64,000 nucleotides of DNA from Pandoraea capi (GTDB taxonomy: Bacteria > Pseudomonadota > Gammaproteobacteria > Burkholderiales > Burkholderiaceae): NCBI RefSeq assembly GCF_902459735.1, contig NZ_CABPRV010000003.1, positions 186,001 to 250,000 of the forward strand, written 5' to 3'. A program made the translations under genes and the position numbers. Below the pieces are notes generated by a model. The model saw only the letters and a program-made list of their open reading frames with translations, did no database searches and had not been told where the DNA came from. Below, one piece after another: positions 34,753 through 44,369 of this stretch; position 1 is the stretch's first letter; each line of letters opens with the position of its first letter.

Positions 34753-37700
34753 CTAGCTGCCGTAGCGCGCCGTGCGGGTGTTACGCGCGGCGACTTCGGC
34801 CAGCGTGGCGCGGGCTTCCTGAACGTCGGCAAGCGTCTCGCCGCCTTGCAGGGCGTCGAGGGCGTCGCGCAGCACGGACATGCATTCGGCGTCGCTCAGG
34901 CTGTCCGGTGAATTGACACCGCCCAGCCGCAGCAAGCTGTGCGCGGCGCGCAGCGTGAGCATCGGCGACGCCTGCGCACGCGCGACCTGCAAGGCGTGTT
35001 CGAGCCACGGACGCACGGCATCGTCAGGATGATGGCCCGCGCGCAGGAAGTCGCCCTTCTGACGCAGGAACTCGGCTTGCCAGTGTCCATCGTTGCGACG
35101 CGCCGACAAATGCGCGCCGCGCTCCGCGGCGTGCAGGCCGAGGGCGATGTCGCCCGTGCCAGCACACGCTTCGACGAGCAGGCCGAAGAACATGCCTTCG
35201 ACGCCGCCCATGATTTCGCTCAGACGGCCAACGCTGTCGGTGATGCGCTCCAATCCGTTCACGTCGCCACGCGAGGCGATCGCCCAGCCGCGAATCGTCT
35301 GGCCCGCGAGCGCCCACAGGGCAACACCGGTCTCAGAAGCCACTTCGGTCGCTTCGCTCGCCAGCGCTTCGGCCGGTGCGACTTCACGACGCAGGCGTCG
35401 CAGCATCGCCGCAAACACCAGCGCGAAGGCGAAGGAATAGCGGCGGCCTTGCTGACGTCCCAGCGCGAGGGCGTCTTCGCTGGCAGCGAGCGACGCGTCG
35501 TGGCGTCCCGTGAACCAGTACGCCCACGACAGGAACGACAGACCGGTGATGCGCGCGTCTTCGCCAAGGCCGGTGTCTGCATGCTCGGGACGGTAGTGCG
35601 CGAGCCCGGCTTCCAGCGCGGCGATGGCGCCGCCGAAGTCGCCGTGACAGCACAGGCTGTTGCCGAGCGCGTAATAGGCGTGCGCGAGCAGCGGCGAGGA
35701 GCCGGCCTGTTCCGCAATGAGGATAAGCTTGCGCGCGAGATCGATGCTGCGCTCGAAGTCGCTCCACGAACTGGAGCCGAGCCACAGCCCCCAGTAGACG
35801 GGGAAGAGCGTGATGTCGTCGCCCATCGGTTGCGCGAGCGCCAGCGCCGTCTCGAAGTTGTGACGCGCCGGTTCCGAACCATAGCCGTGCAGCGAGACGA
35901 GCGGCACGCCCATCGCCATGCGCAGTTGCAGTTCGCGCGGGGCGGTCTGGGCGCTGGTGCCGGTCTGACGCAACACATCGAGCGCGCTTTGATAATGCGC
36001 GCATGCTTCACGAAACGCCTGCCGTCCCGTCGCATACTCGCCTGCGAGACGATAGTGCTCGATGGCGGCGTCCGGTTCGTCGGCCTGACGGAAGTGCCAC
36101 GCGAGCACTTCGGGTTCGGTCTGCACCGAGTCGTGGTCGCGCATCGCCAGCGCGATACGACGGTGCGCGTCCTGCCGGCGCTCTTGCGGCTGTGCGTCGT
36201 AAGCGGCCTTGTGCAGCAGCGCGTGACGGAAGACGTAACGTCCGAGATCCTGGCGCTGCACGAGGGCGCAGGCGACGAGCGTGTCGAGCGAGCGCTCCAC
36301 GAGCGCCATCGAACGACCGCTCGCGGCAGCCAGCAACTCGGCGTGGAACTCGTGACCGAGGCAGGACGCGAAGTGCGCGACCGGCTTGGCGCTGCCCGCA
36401 GCGTCAATGCGCGCCATCATCAGTTCCTGAAGGCTCGCGGGCATCGGCATGGCCGTCGCGGCACTGCGTCCGCCTTGCTGCGCCGCCGTGGCTCGCGCCA
36501 GCTCCTGAAGGAACAGCGGCACGCCTTCGGCCAGATGCACGATGCGCTCGCGCATGGCGGCGGGCAAGGCTACGCGAGGCGTTGCCGCGCGCACGATGGA
36601 CGCGGCGGCGCCCGGGTCGAGCGGCGCGAGGTCGATGCGCCGCAAGCCTACGGTGTGCCGCCACGGCAACTCGAATTCGGGGCGCGCGCCCACGATCAGC
36701 AGACGTCCGCCCGGGGCGTTCTCGGCCATCGCCGCGAGCAATTCCTGCGTGGACGGATCGGCCCAGTGCGCGTCGTCGAGCGCGATGACACCGCCGTCCG
36801 GCAGCAACGATGCGAGCAATGTCGGCGCTTCGTCGAGTACCGCCTGCTTCCACGCGTGAGGCACGTTGCCGTCGGCATGCATGTCGAACAGGGCGCGCAG
36901 ACGACGATGGGCGAGCAGGGCGGGTTGGGGAAGCTGCGAAGCCTCCGCGGTCGATTGCGAGCGCAGCCAGCGGGCAATCGGATGGAACGGGGTGCCGGCG
37001 CCGTCTTGCGCGCACGCGAGATCGATGGAGCGCAACCCGCGCGCCTCGACGAAGTGACGCACCAGCGCCGTCTTCCCGATGCCGGCTTCGCCGATCACGA
37101 GGGCGAGCACACCGTGGCCGGTGCTCGCGTCGCGCATCGCCGCGTGGGCGGCGGCGAGTTCGGCGAGGGCGGCGTCGCGCCCGAAGAGCATGGCGGCACG
37201 GCGGCGCGAACGACGCTCGGGCGTGGGATCGGGATTGACGCGGAACACAGGAATTTCGCGATTGCCGTGACGCTCGCGCACGCTGCCGTGCGCCGTCGTC
37301 GCGATGGCAACGCCGATGAGGCGCTGCGTGGCGTCGCAGATCACGACTTCGCCGGGCAAGGCCATATCGGCGAGTTGCGTGGCGGAGCGCGAGACCCGTC
37401 CGCCGGTGTCGGGACTGTCGTCTGCCGCCGAGCTGATGACGAGTCCGGTGTGAACGCCCACACCGATGCCCACGCGTACGGTGTTCGCCTGCGCACAACG
37501 CACGGCGGCTTCGACGGCGTGACGTCCCGCGCCTTCCAGTGCGGTCGGGTAGCCGAAGTAGCCGAGCAGGCCGCCGGTCGGCGTGCGCAGGGTGTAGCCC
37601 CACGACTGACGCAGGATCGTTTCGCACTGCACGAGGGGCGGGCGCATCATCGCCACGAGCTGATCGGGATCGTCGACGCCGGTCGGCGCGAACTCGATGG

Positions 37701-38511
37701 CCACGACCGTGATCTGCCGACGCTCGGGGCCCGTTGCGCGCTGTTCGATGCGTGCGGGTGGCGTTTCGAGCAATTGCGTGAGCGCTTCGCCGGGCAACTC
37801 GCCGAGTTCTTCATGGAGGATGTCGCACAGCCGCCGGTATTCGGTTTCGGCGTCGTCGCGACGCCCGGCGCGCAGCAACAGCGCGAGCAGGCAATGCCAC
37901 CCGGTTTCGTCGAACGGCGCCAGTGCCACCAGTTGACGCGCATGCGCGAGCGCCTGATCGAGGTCGCCGAGTCGCGCGTAGCCGTCGGCCAGCAAGCGTT
38001 CGCCGAAGACACGGCGGCGCTGGTATTCGTCGCGCTGCAACTCGATCCACTGTTCGAGATCGGGCGTGTCGCGCACGGACAGACCATGCAGGAACGGCCC
38101 CTGATAGAGCGCGACGGCGTCGGCCAGATGTTGCAGATGCGCGGCGAGATCCAGACCGGTGACGCCGTCGAGCGTGCGATGGGCCTGCTCGATCATGCTG
38201 GCGAACACGTGGGCGTCGATCCAGAGCCCGGTCTCGGGGCGCAGACGCACGACCTGACGGTCGGATTCGAAGAGTTCGTCGCCGAGGGTGTCGCGCAGAT
38301 GGAACAGCATGCGCTTGAGCTTGTCGCGTCCGCCCTGGCCGTCTTCCTCGGGCCAGAACAGGTCGGCCAGCGCGCCGCGTGTGTGATAGCCCGGTTGCAG
38401 GGCGAGATAGGCGAGCAGGCCGCGCGCTTTCGTGTACTTCACGGCGCAGGCCTGTTTGCCTTGTTCGACCCGCATCGGTCCGAGCAGGTAGAGCGATCTG
38501 TTGGCTTGCAT
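34753..38511 (-). CDS. Large BTAD/cyclase-like/ATPase/TPR signalling regulator
   Basis: A 1252-residue cytoplasmic protein. Residues about 1-95 form an OmpR-like winged helix (YTKARGLLAYLALQPGYHTRG), and about 100-250 a bacterial transcriptional activation domain as in SARP regulators. Residues about 265-430 resemble a class III nucleotidyl cyclase, but the metal-binding positions are lost: VAIEF replaces the usual FADLVGF-type strand and PTGGLLGYFG replaces the usual GDG turn. An AAA/NACHT-like ATPase follows, with Walker A GEAGIGKT near residue 470 and a Walker B-like VIALDDAHWAD. Helical repeats of TPR type fill about 800-1230. It resembles MalT/LuxR-type STAND regulators without a C-terminal LuxR helix. 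Target genes and ligand are unknown. Confidence 0.82.
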   Translation of the reverse strand: MQANRSLYLLGPMRVEQGKQACAVKYTKARGLLAYLALQPGYHTRGALADLFWPEEDGQGGRDKLKRMLFHLRDTLGDELFESDRQVVRLRPETGLWIDAHVFASMIEQAHRTLDGVTGLDLAAHLQHLADAVALYQGPFLHGLSVRDTPDLEQWIELQRDEYQRRRVFGERLLADGYARLGDLDQALAHARQLVALAPFDETGWHCLLALLLRAGRRDDAETEYRRLCDILHEELGELPGEALTQLLETPPARIEQRATGPERRQITVVAIEFAPTGVDDPDQLVAMMRPPLVQCETILRQSWGYTLRTPTGGLLGYFGYPTALEGAGRHAVEAAVRCAQANTVRVGIGVGVHTGLVISSAADDSPDTGGRVSRSATQLADMALPGEVVICDATQRLIGVAIATTAHGSVRERHGNREIPVFRVNPDPTPERRSRRRAAMLFGRDAALAELAAAHAAMRDASTGHGVLALVIGEAGIGKTALVRHFVEARGLRSIDLACAQDGAGTPFHPIARWLRSQSTAEASQLPQPALLAHRRLRALFDMHADGNVPHAWKQAVLDEAPTLLASLLPDGGVIALDDAHWADPSTQELLAAMAENAPGGRLLIVGARPEFELPWRHTVGLRRIDLAPLDPGAAASIVRAATPRVALPAAMRERIVHLAEGVPLFLQELARATAAQQGGRSAATAMPMPASLQELMMARIDAAGSAKPVAHFASCLGHEFHAELLAAASGRSMALVERSLDTLVACALVQRQDLGRYVFRHALLHKAAYDAQPQERRQDAHRRIALAMRDHDSVQTEPEVLAWHFRQADEPDAAIEHYRLAGEYATGRQAFREACAHYQSALDVLRQTGTSAQTAPRELQLRMAMGVPLVSLHGYGSEPARHNFETALALAQPMGDDITLFPVYWGLWLGSSSWSDFERSIDLARKLILIAEQAGSSPLLAHAYYALGNSLCCHGDFGGAIAALEAGLAHYRPEHADTGLGEDARITGLSFLSWAYWFTGRHDASLAASEDALALGRQQGRRYSFAFALVFAAMLRRLRREVAPAEALASEATEVASETGVALWALAGQTIRGWAIASRGDVNGLERITDSVGRLSEIMGGVEGMFFGLLVEACAGTGDIALGLHAAERGAHLSARRNDGHWQAEFLRQKGDFLRAGHHPDDAVRPWLEHALQVARAQASPMLTLRAAHSLLRLGGVNSPDSLSDAECMSVLRDALDALQGGETLADVQEARATLAEVAARNTRTARYGS

Positions 38512-38805
38512 TGTCCCTGGACGGCAAATAAGCAAAACCGGCGGGCCTCGCGGGCGTTCGCCGGTGTTGCGAATTTCATGATGTCATCGCGTCAGATCGA
38601 CGCGCCCGAAGCGCCCGCGTGACAGTCGATGCTGCCGTCGGGAACCGGATCGCGACCCAGCTGGCGAGACGCCAAGGCCGTTCCGGGGGGGCTCCGGCCG
38701 AATGCTTTAGGTATTACATACGGAAGTATAAACAGGAGTATGAAATCCGTCGGAAATACCTTCAAAAATCATCCGTGATTACCCGCAGGGAAAATAGCGT
38801 GACGA
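38512..38805. other. AT-rich promoter region, no gene
   Basis: This spacer upstream of the large regulator contains an AT-rich stretch (about 38700-38770) with AGGTATT at 38709-38715 and AATACCT at 38755-38761. It probably contains the regulator's promoter. No gene is seen. Confidence 0.35.
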
Positions 38806-39070
38806 TCAGGCCGGCGCTTGCCAGATCGCCGCATCGGCCGCGTCGACGTTGCCGCTCGCGAAGGCAGCGCGTCCGTCGGCCGGAGTGAGATAGGCGGGCT
38901 GCACGTCGTTGATTCGCAGACCAACACTTTGCAAGGCCGCGATGAGCAGATAGTGCACGCCCGCGCCCTTCGTCACGGCGATGCGTTTGCCCTTGAGTTC
39001 CGAGAGCGTTTTGATGGGTGAATTCTGCGGCACCAGTATCGCCTCGGCATCCGGCGACAGCGGTGGACGG
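38806..39070 (-). pseudogene. Fragment of aliphatic sulfonate ABC binding protein gene (SsuA-like)
   Basis: About 85 codons on the minus strand match the middle of an SsuA/TauA-type periplasmic binding protein: AEAILVPQNSPIK, then LSELKGKRIAVTKGAGVHY, and AAFASGNVDAADAAIWQ. The N-terminal export signal and the first lobe are absent. The frame stops soon after AIWQAPA, where intact proteins continue with the conserved DPY segment. The piece is therefore a remnant with both ends lost. No sulfonate permease, ATPase or monooxygenase gene is nearby. Confidence 0.75.
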
Positions 39071-39588
39071 TGACTGGGCAGACGTGAAGGAGACGGAGTC
39101 GGGCTGGCGGGTCACGAGCGAGGCGAGGTGACGACGATGGCCGAAGGATTCGGAAGAACTCGCCTTGTATCGCGATGTCCCGCCCCGGCGCCAATAAGCG
39201 ATCCGACTTTGCATAGCGAGACGGCCGTCATATGGATATTCGTTTTGCCGTGTCACGCAGCCAATGGCCCGTCTCGGTCCATCTCGTGTCATCTCGCGAT
39301 TCACGCTTCTCCCAACGCCCGCAACCCCTCGATATCGACAGTCGAAACCGGCGCGTGTCGCTAAAAATCGCCCGGATGGCCGAACGTTCCCCGACCGTTG
39401 CGTTCGTGCCCTTGGGGAAAACCCGCATATCGATGTGCCGACTCCGGGTAATAGCGATTCGATGTCGACAAAACAATTCGAATGCTTTCATCGCCTTATC
39501 GCACACGCGCACCATTTAGGTGCTGATGTGTTACGACGTATTACAAAATGTCTTGAGAATTCATGAGGTTACCGTCGTGCGGGTATCT
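39071..39588. other. Intergenic region, no gene seen
   Basis: Between the binding-protein fragment and the Fur box I see only short, unsupported frames on both strands. It may be what remains after decay of the sulfonate-uptake locus. Confidence 0.4.
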
Positions 39589-39607
39589 TGTAATGAAAAT
39601 CATTCCT
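39589..39607 (+). promoter_or_regulatory. Fur box upstream of siderophore receptor
   Basis: TGTAATGAAAATCATTCCT matches 13 of 19 positions of the classical Fur consensus, with the central AATGAAAATCATT core strongest. It lies about 70 bases before the receptor start, so iron-replete repression of the receptor/hydroxylase pair is expected. Confidence 0.75.
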
Positions 39608-39676
39608 ATTTATATTCGCGCCCCAGATTGTTCCCCATGCATTTCCGCTCATTCCGTTAGGACGCACCTGAACATC

Positions 39677-41923
39677 ATGATGCAACGCAAGCCGCTGGCT
39701 CTGGCGATGATGGCGCTCTTCGCCGCGCCGCTCGCCGTTACCTATGCCTCACCCGCGATGGCGCAGAGCACCGCGCCCAATGCTGCCGCAACGCCGGATG
39801 CCAAATCTGCGGGTTCCGCTGCGGCGCCTGCCGCACCGGCCGCAGCGTTGCCGCAGACCGACGTCTCGGGGGCCTCGATTCGCGAGGAGTATCAACGCGA
39901 CATATCGAGCGTTGGCGGCAAGGTGCCCACGGCGATTCGCGACATTCCGCAATCGGTGACGGTCATCGACAAGGCGGTGATGCAGGCACAGGGCGCCACG
40001 TCGTTTTCCGACGCGTTGCGCAACTCGCCGGCCATCACGCTCGGCGGCGCGGAGGGCGGTCAGATCGGCAACAACATCAACCTGCGAGGCTTCTCGGCGC
40101 GCACCGACATCTATCTCGACGGCTTCCGCGATCGCGGTCAGTACTATCGCGATACGTTCTATCTCGACTCCATCGAAGTGCTCGAAGGCCCGTCGTCGAT
40201 GCTCTTCGGTCGCGGCTCGACCGGCGGCGTGATCAATCAGGTGAGCAAGCAGGCCAACCTCAAGCCGCTCAACGAAGTCTCCGGCACCATCGGTACCAAT
40301 GACCGCTATCGCGGCTCGTTCGACTTCAACCGTCCGCTCTCGGATACCGCCGCCTTCCGTATCAACGGCTTCGCGCAGGACATTCACACCACGCGCGACG
40401 TCATGTACAACCAGGACTGGGGCGTCGCGCCGACGCTCAAGCTCGGTATCGGTACCCCCACGGAAATCACGCTCTCCGCGCTCATCGAACATAACCGCGA
40501 CATGCCGGACTACGGCATCGTCGGCTACAACGGCAACCCGCTGCCGGTCTCGAAGAACCAGTTCTACGGCCTGACGACCGACCGCACGGTGCAGGACGTG
40601 CTGAGTGTTTCGGCCAAGATCAAGCACAGGGTCGACGACAGCCTGACGATCACCAACCAGACGCAGTACAGCCGCTACGTGATCGACGCCATCGAAACGT
40701 CGCCGCACGCGGTCGGCATTTCCAACGGCAAGGGCGGCTTCACGGCGCTCCCGGTGGGGCCCACGGCAGGCATTCCGTCGTACTCGCTCGATCAGTTGTT
40801 CGTGCAGTTGCAAAGTCATGATCGTCAGATCACCGACACCGCGCTGTTCAACCAGACCGACATCGTGAAGAAGTTCGATACCGGGCCGTTCAAGCACACG
40901 CTGATCGCCGGGGCGGAACTCGGTCGCGACACGTATGAGAACCAGACGTACCTGCGCACCGGCGCCGGTCAGGCGTCTGGCTTCCTCGGCTGGATTCCTG
41001 CCAATAGCACGGCGTACTTGTCGAGCCTGCCGAACGTGACGACGTCCACCGGCAACCTCGCGCAGGGGTCGGCGGAGACGGTCGCGTTCTACGCGAACGA
41101 CACGCTTGAGCTCAACAAGCACTGGAAGGTCGTGGGCGGGCTGCGCTGGGATCGCTACAAGGCGCAGTTGTCGAACAGCATCAGCGCGCCGGGTTACTCG
41201 ACGCAGACCGTCAGTTACACGAGCGTTCGTACCGGTCTGATCTATCAGCCGAGCGAGGCGCAGTCGTACTACTTCTCGTACGGCACGTCGTTCAACCCGT
41301 CGCTCGAAGCGCTGACCGTCACGAACAATACGCAGGCGTTGCCGCCGGAGACGAACGAGTCGTTCGAGGTCGGCAGCAAATGGAATCTGTTCGACGACAA
41401 CCTCTCGATCAACACCGCGCTGTTCCAGGTGACGAAGAACAACGCGCGCACGCAGACCGGTACGTCGGGTGAATTCACGAACGCGGGCAAGGTGCGCATT
41501 CGTGGCGCGGAAGTAAGTGCCACGGGCCACATCACGTCGAACTGGCAGGTGATGGGCGGCTACATGTTCCTGAATTCGCAGGTCGTTCAGGCGAACGACG
41601 GCACGCAGGGCAATGTGCTCGCCAACACCCCGCGTCACTCGCTGACGCTGTGGTCGACGTACACGCTGGGGCATTGGGAAGTGGGCGGCGGCATGAACTA
41701 CATGTCGATGCGTTACGCGGCGAACACGAACCTGATTCGGGTCGGCGGCTACACCCGCTGGGACGCCACGGTGGCGTATCATCAGCCCAAGTACGACATT
41801 CGTTTCAACCTGCTCAACGTCTTCAACAAGACGTATTGGGACGGGCTGATTCAGTCGGACGGTGGCCGTGCCACGCCGGGGATCGGACGTACGGCGTTGC
41901 TCACGGGCACTTATCGTTTCTGA
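39677..41923 (+). CDS. TonB-dependent siderophore receptor (Fiu/PiuA-like)
   Basis: A 748-residue outer-membrane receptor. A signal peptide is present (MMQRKPLALAMMALFAAPLA, cleavage after AMA near residue 30), followed by a low-complexity alanine/proline stretch. The plug domain begins near residue 80 (VPTAIRDIPQSVTVIDK), with NLRGFSARTDIYLDGFRDRG and the LYGRG-like MLFGRGSTGGVINQVSK. The 22-strand barrel ends with the aromatic LLTGTYRF. No N-terminal signalling (STN) domain is seen, so it does not drive an ECF cascade directly. The downstream PiuC-like gene suggests a catecholate-type receptor, the class exploited by siderophore-antibiotic conjugates; the ligand is inferred. Confidence 0.9.
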   Translation: MMQRKPLALAMMALFAAPLAVTYASPAMAQSTAPNAAATPDAKSAGSAAAPAAPAAALPQTDVSGASIREEYQRDISSVGGKVPTAIRDIPQSVTVIDKAVMQAQGATSFSDALRNSPAITLGGAEGGQIGNNINLRGFSARTDIYLDGFRDRGQYYRDTFYLDSIEVLEGPSSMLFGRGSTGGVINQVSKQANLKPLNEVSGTIGTNDRYRGSFDFNRPLSDTAAFRINGFAQDIHTTRDVMYNQDWGVAPTLKLGIGTPTEITLSALIEHNRDMPDYGIVGYNGNPLPVSKNQFYGLTTDRTVQDVLSVSAKIKHRVDDSLTITNQTQYSRYVIDAIETSPHAVGISNGKGGFTALPVGPTAGIPSYSLDQLFVQLQSHDRQITDTALFNQTDIVKKFDTGPFKHTLIAGAELGRDTYENQTYLRTGAGQASGFLGWIPANSTAYLSSLPNVTTSTGNLAQGSAETVAFYANDTLELNKHWKVVGGLRWDRYKAQLSNSISAPGYSTQTVSYTSVRTGLIYQPSEAQSYYFSYGTSFNPSLEALTVTNNTQALPPETNESFEVGSKWNLFDDNLSINTALFQVTKNNARTQTGTSGEFTNAGKVRIRGAEVSATGHITSNWQVMGGYMFLNSQVVQANDGTQGNVLANTPRHSLTLWSTYTLGHWEVGGGMNYMSMRYAANTNLIRVGGYTRWDATVAYHQPKYDIRFNLLNVFNKTYWDGLIQSDGGRATPGIGRTALLTGTYRF

Positions 41924-41986
41924 TTGCTTCTGACCGCTTCCGACGTCGTTTCCGATACGGCTTCCGCTCTCGAAGGACACCCGCCG

Positions 41987-42673
41987 ATGCTGCTGCGCAT
42001 ACCCAACGTTCTCTCCGTCGATCAGGTGCGATGGGTTCGCGCGAAACTCGATAACGCGGGCGACGCCTGGGTCGACGGGCTGGCCACGGCGGGCTATCAG
42101 GGCGCGCCCGTCAAACAGAACCAGCAGATCGATGAACGCTCGGCCGTCGCCCGAGAGTTGGGCGACGTGATTCTTGGCGCGCTGGAGCGTAATCCGTTGT
42201 TCATCAGCGCTGCGCTGCCGAACAAGGTCTACGCGCCGATGTTCAACCGCTACGGCGAGGGCATGCACTTCGGCAACCATGTGGACGGCGCGATTCGTCT
42301 GCAACCGGGCAGCGGCATGCGCATTCGCACGGACATCTCGGCGACGCTGTTTCTTGCGTCTGCCGAGGAGTACGACGGCGGCGAGCTCGTCATCGAGGAT
42401 CAGTACGGCGCGCATCAGGTCAAGCTGGCGGCGGGCGACATGGTGCTGTATCCGGCGACGAGTCTGCATCGCGTCAATCCGATCACGCGTGGCGTGCGTG
42501 TCGGCTGTTTCTTCTGGGTGCAGAGTCTGGTGCGCGACGACACACAGCGCACGCTGCTCTTCGACATGGACAATGCGATCCAGCGATTGAATTCGACCGA
42601 TGCGGACGAGATGGCGCGTCGCACGCTCGTGGGCTGTTATCACAACCTGCTGCGGGTCTGGAGCGAGACCTGA
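41987..42673 (+). CDS. Fe(II)/2-oxoglutarate-dependent PKHD-type hydroxylase (PiuC/YbiX-like)
   Basis: A 228-residue cytosolic dioxygenase. The double-stranded beta-helix iron ligands are visible as H and D in FGNHVDGAIR and the distal H in SLHRVNPITRGVR, whose Arg binds 2-oxoglutarate. NRYGEGMHFG precedes the site. The gene follows the siderophore receptor by 63 bases, the same pairing as E. coli fiu-ybiX and Pseudomonas piuA-piuC. It probably modifies something in iron-siderophore handling; its substrate is not settled even in model organisms. Confidence 0.9.
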   Translation: MLLRIPNVLSVDQVRWVRAKLDNAGDAWVDGLATAGYQGAPVKQNQQIDERSAVARELGDVILGALERNPLFISAALPNKVYAPMFNRYGEGMHFGNHVDGAIRLQPGSGMRIRTDISATLFLASAEEYDGGELVIEDQYGAHQVKLAAGDMVLYPATSLHRVNPITRGVRVGCFFWVQSLVRDDTQRTLLFDMDNAIQRLNSTDADEMARRTLVGCYHNLLRVWSET

Positions 42674-42677
42674 ACGA

Positions 42678-42713
42678 AAAAACGCCCGCCCCCGGTGAGG
42701 GGGACGGGCGTTC
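42678..42713. terminator. Bidirectional terminator
   Basis: AACGCCCG...CCCC and GGGG...CGGGCGTT form a long GC stem around a GGTGA loop, with A-runs on the left that become a T-run for the minus strand. It separates the converging hydroxylase and Spy-like genes. Confidence 0.8.
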
Positions 42714-42757
42714 CACAACATGCCGGGCAGGCGTGCCCGGCGGCGCTGGCCTCGCGC

Positions 42758-43336
42758 TTATTGTGCCTGGCCGGCAGGGGCCGGTGCCGGGGTCGGCGCC
42801 GGTGCACCCTTGTGCATCTGGCCACGATGCTGCATCGCCTTGTCGTGCCACGCCTTCATCTTGGTCCAGCGTGCTTTGATGGCATTGCTGACGATCGTCT
42901 TCTGATCGTTGTTCAGTCCGTTATAGACATTCAGCCATGCATCTTCGGTCTGGCTGCGAAGCTGGCGGTTCTGATCGAATACCTTCTCGCGCGCGGCACG
43001 CATGCCGGCCAGATCCAGCACCTGCTGGTCCTTCGTCTGCGCGATCATCTGACGGAATTGCTCGCCGTTCTTGCGCATGGCGTCGCGATTCTGTTTCGAG
43101 GTCGCGACCGCCTGTTGCCAGGCTTGCTCCTGCTGGGCGTTGAGCTTCAGTTGATCGTGCAGTTTGCTGATGTTACCCAGCCCCCAGGGGCCGTGGTCGC
43201 CGCGCATGTGGTGCATGGCAGCGTGCGGTCCGGTGGCCGGCGCAGGGGCGTCTGCGGCATGGGCGACGCCGAACATCGCGGTGGCGGCAACGATGGCCGA
43301 CGCGGCGGCGATCTTCAGTTTGCGCATGGTGTTCAC
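42758..43336 (-). CDS. Spy/CpxP-like periplasmic LTXXQ protein
   Basis: A 192-residue secreted protein. A signal peptide (LKIAAASAIVAATAMFGVAHA, cleaved near residue 28) is followed by a helical, Lys/Gln-rich body. LTxxQ-like motifs appear as LKLNAQQEQAW and LNNDQKTIVSNAIK, the pattern of Spy and CpxP chaperones that respond to envelope stress. The last 20 residues are a Pro/Ala-rich tail (APTPAPAPAGQAQ). The start may be 43336 or the Met three codons later. A chaperone or metal-stress role is inferred from the family. Confidence 0.8.
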   Translation of the reverse strand: MNTMRKLKIAAASAIVAATAMFGVAHAADAPAPATGPHAAMHHMRGDHGPWGLGNISKLHDQLKLNAQQEQAWQQAVATSKQNRDAMRKNGEQFRQMIAQTKDQQVLDLAGMRAAREKVFDQNRQLRSQTEDAWLNVYNGLNNDQKTIVSNAIKARWTKMKAWHDKAMQHRGQMHKGAPAPTPAPAPAGQAQ

Positions 43337-43595
43337 TCCTTTCGATACTGCCGGAATTGGCAGTTTCAGAGTAAGTCATCAGCCAGCCTAACAAGTTGCA
43401 AAGTGCAACGGCTGTATTACCCCACGTTACCAGCGCCCGCGTTAGCAACATTCGGAAACGACTCGGCCCGCCTTGCGTCCATTTCCGACGCGTAGCGGGC
43501 CGCGTGACAATCGCACGGCACGGCGTACGACGATCAGTTCCCCCGGTTCCTCTCCGTGCCTTTCATGGCAGAGAAGGCGGGCAGGGCGGGGCGGA

Positions 43596-44003
43596 TCAGT
43601 CCCACGCGCCGCGTCCGCCCGACACGCTGTAGCGGCCCGCGCCGAACAGGATCACGCACAGGCCCATGAACAGATAGAAGCCCTGCAATTCCAGCGCCCA
43701 GCCGCCGGTCTTCGACAGATCGCCCAGTTGGCTCAGGTGAACCAGCGAGAAGGCGACGAGCATGTTGCCCACGACGAGCAGGCCGCCCAGACGGGTGAGC
43801 ACGCCGAGAATCAGCAGCACCGGTGCGAGCACTTCACCCAGATAGGCACCGTAGGCGAGAAACGACGGCAGACCGTGCGACGTGATCATGCCCTCGATAA
43901 AGCCCACACCGTTGATGACTTTGCTGACGCCGTGAAACAGCAGCAGGATACCGAGGGTAAGACGCAGGATCAGTTTGCCGAGATCGTCTCTGGTGCTCTG
44001 CAT
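43596..44003 (-). CDS. DoxX family membrane protein
   Basis: A 135-residue inner-membrane protein with four hydrophobic segments. Family marks are LRLTLGILLLFHGVSKVING at the N-terminus, AYLGEVLAPVLLILGVLTRLGGLLV, and a final LGFYLFMGL-like segment. DoxX-type proteins are linked to thiosulfate/quinone oxidation or redox stress, but the function of most members is unknown. It is a single gene here. Confidence 0.87.
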   Translation of the reverse strand: MQSTRDDLGKLILRLTLGILLLFHGVSKVINGVGFIEGMITSHGLPSFLAYGAYLGEVLAPVLLILGVLTRLGGLLVVGNMLVAFSLVHLSQLGDLSKTGGWALELQGFYLFMGLCVILFGAGRYSVSGGRGAWD

Positions 44004-44369
44004 GGTGAAGGCTCCTTCTTGACTCGCGTGTTCGCGTAAGGGGGCTGACGGATTCTAAAGTGGCGCGCTTATCCGTCCAGACGGACAGGGCGTGCCGGCC
44101 AAATGGGCACCACTGTATCAAATCGTTACGGCGCTGTCTGCGGGTGCCCCAATGATTTCATGGACATAGCGTCGGAGGCCCATCCCAACGCGATTACAAG
44201 CCGTTACTTTTCGGACTGCCGCGTTACACGACGGCTGTCGGCGGGCGGCTCGCCGGCTTCGTTAATCCGCATAAGGACGCAGCAAATTCGCCGGCAATCT
44301 CGCCGGCAGGCTCGGTCCCCGTCGAATCTCCGACACCGCTTAATCGCCAAAAGACATAAGGATTCCATC
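44004..44369. other. Divergent promoter region between doxX-like and repeat-protein genes
   Basis: No gene is seen. A 14-base inverted repeat, TCCGTC-CA-GACGGA (44072-44085), lies 69 bases upstream of the DoxX start and could be an operator. Nearer the other gene are three copies of TCGCCGGC between about 44250 and 44320. Confidence 0.4.

Noticed and set aside
34939-38622. A 1227-codon open frame on the plus strand opposite the large regulator
   Set aside because: It mirrors the coding strand's third-position GC bias, has an Arg/Gly/His-rich composition without domains, and the minus-strand gene carries clear domain motifs.
39749-42721. A 990-codon minus-strand open frame opposite the siderophore receptor
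   Set aside because: Arg/Val/His-rich with no motifs; the plus strand encodes a complete signal peptide, plug and barrel.
42722-42741. GCCGGGCA/TGCCCGGC hairpin as a second terminator
   Set aside because: No T-run follows; it is probably part of the 3' region of the Spy-like gene transcript.
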